Shown one piece after another: positions 6,503-7,187 of a stretch of 7,187 bases of DNA. Source of the DNA: an uncultured Acidobacteriota bacterium. Lineage in GTDB: Bacteria > Acidobacteriota > Blastocatellia > Pyrinomonadales > Pyrinomonadaceae. The stretch spans positions 1 to 7,187 of the forward strand of contig CADEEU010000188.1 of NCBI GenBank assembly GCA_902826385.1, in the 5' to 3' direction. Every line of letters begins with the position of its first letter. The stretch's first letter is position 1. The notes below the pieces were generated by a model, which was given only the letters and a program-made list of their open reading frames with translations, was not told where the DNA came from and did no database searches. Both the position numbers and the translations under genes were made by a program.

Positions 6503-7187
6503 ATGCTGGACTTGAATTTTGTAAGAGATAACCTTGACGCGGTTCGTGAAGCGTTTGCGAACCGCAATTTCCCTGTCGACGGCCTCGACCGGTTTGTCGA
6601 GCTTGATGCCGAGCGGCGCCGCGTGATCGGTGAGGCCGACCGGATCAACCAGCTTCGTAACGCCGCGAGCAAAGAGATCGGCGGGCTGATGCAGTCCGGC
6701 AAAAAGGAAGAAGCCGAAGCAAAAAAGGCCGAAGTTGCGGGGTTAAAGGACCAGCAGGCCGAATTTGAGAAAGCACGTGATGCGGCCGATGCCGAAATGC
6801 GCGAATTATTGTCCGGCCTTCCAAATCTTCCTGCGTCGGACGTTCCCTTAGGCAAGGACGAAGCGGCCAATGTCGAGGTTAGAAAATGGGGCGAGCCGCG
6901 TGAGTTCGACTTCGAACCCAAAGACCACGTCGATCTCGGCGAAGCTCTCGGCATTCTCGACCTCGAGCGAGCGACAAAGATCGCCGGTGCAAGATTTGCG
7001 ATTTTGAATGGTGCCGGAGCACGGCTCGAGCGTGCGTTGATCAATTTTATGCTCGACGTGCATACGACCGAGCATGGTTATACCGAAACCTTGCCGCCGT
7101 TTTTGGTGAACGAAACGGCCTTGTTCGGCACCGGCCAGCTTCCAAAATTTGCCGAAGACCTGTTTCACATCCGCGACGAACGAAAGT
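6503..7187 (+). CDS. serS: Seryl-tRNA synthetase (partial, C-terminus off right edge)
   Basis: The first 228 codons of SerRS are present, roughly half of a normal length near 425-430 residues. SerRS is the class II synthetase that charges tRNA-Ser (and tRNA-Sec where present) with serine in the cytoplasm. The start MLDLNFVRDNLDAVREAF is the classical SerRS N-terminus. It is followed by the charged helical arm (about residues 30-105, rich in Lys, Glu and Ala) that forms the antiparallel coiled coil gripping the tRNA long variable arm. LPNLPASDVPLGKDE (about 107-121) marks the linker to the catalytic core. LPPFLVNETALFGTGQLPKF (about 195-214) is the conserved entry to the catalytic domain; the ATP-binding motifs 2 and 3 lie beyond the window. 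The ATG has GGGA at 6492-6495, seven bases upstream, and a promoter-like element at 6442-6471. Nothing suggests damage; the truncation is only the window edge. Confidence 0.97.
   Translation, partial: MLDLNFVRDNLDAVREAFANRNFPVDGLDRFVELDAERRRVIGEADRINQLRNAASKEIGGLMQSGKKEEAEAKKAEVAGLKDQQAEFEKARDAADAEMRELLSGLPNLPASDVPLGKDEAANVEVRKWGEPREFDFEPKDHVDLGEALGILDLERATKIAGARFAILNGAGARLERALINFMLDVHTTEHGYTETLPPFLVNETALFGTGQLPKFAEDLFHIRDERK

Noticed and set aside
6403..7044. A 213-codon open frame on the minus strand opposite serS
   Set aside because: It overlaps clear serS coding sequence; its Ser/Arg-rich translation is typical of an antisense shadow.

Overview
The window is an ordinary-looking chromosomal segment from a moderately GC-rich, Gram-negative-type (diderm) bacterium. 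The diderm inference rests on a long AsmA/TamB-like envelope protein, a class used to service the outer membrane. The combination of this protein's style, the RibBA-type protein and the flanking housekeeping genes reminds me of Acidobacteriota (Blastocatellia-like). That placement is recollection, not a computed result, and is weak.

Layout from left to right. Positions 1-2759 (minus strand) hold one uninterrupted reading frame of 919 codons that runs off the left edge: an inner-membrane-anchored AsmA/TamB-like protein. Just upstream of it on the same strand, 23 bases away, is a riboflavin-pathway gene (2783-3919). Its N-terminal half is a 3,4-dihydroxy-2-butanone-4-phosphate synthase (RibB). 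Its C-terminal half is a GTP cyclohydrolase II (RibA) fold that has lost its three zinc cysteines and its catalytic arginine. The two genes probably form an operon read leftwards. A 168-base divergent region (3920-4087) carries candidate promoters for both directions. A 12-helix major facilitator transporter follows on the plus strand (4088-5275).

The transporter converges on galU (5397-6266, minus strand), UTP-glucose-1-phosphate uridylyltransferase. The 121-base gap between them is filled by an imperfect inverted repeat with a purine-rich right arm. Upstream of galU, in the 236-base divergent gap before serS, lies a perfect 24-base inverted repeat around a 26-base loop. A good sigma70-like promoter then leads into serS (seryl-tRNA synthetase, 6503 to the right edge, partial).

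Functionally this is a mix of unlinked core processes: envelope biogenesis, riboflavin synthesis, solute transport, UDP-glucose supply and translation. I see no phage, transposase, CRISPR array, tRNA or rRNA. The points most worth a second look are the degenerate RibA domain (with a His-to-Gln change in the RibB half) and the two hairpin elements of near-identical dimensions that bracket galU. I found no convincing novel multi-gene system.
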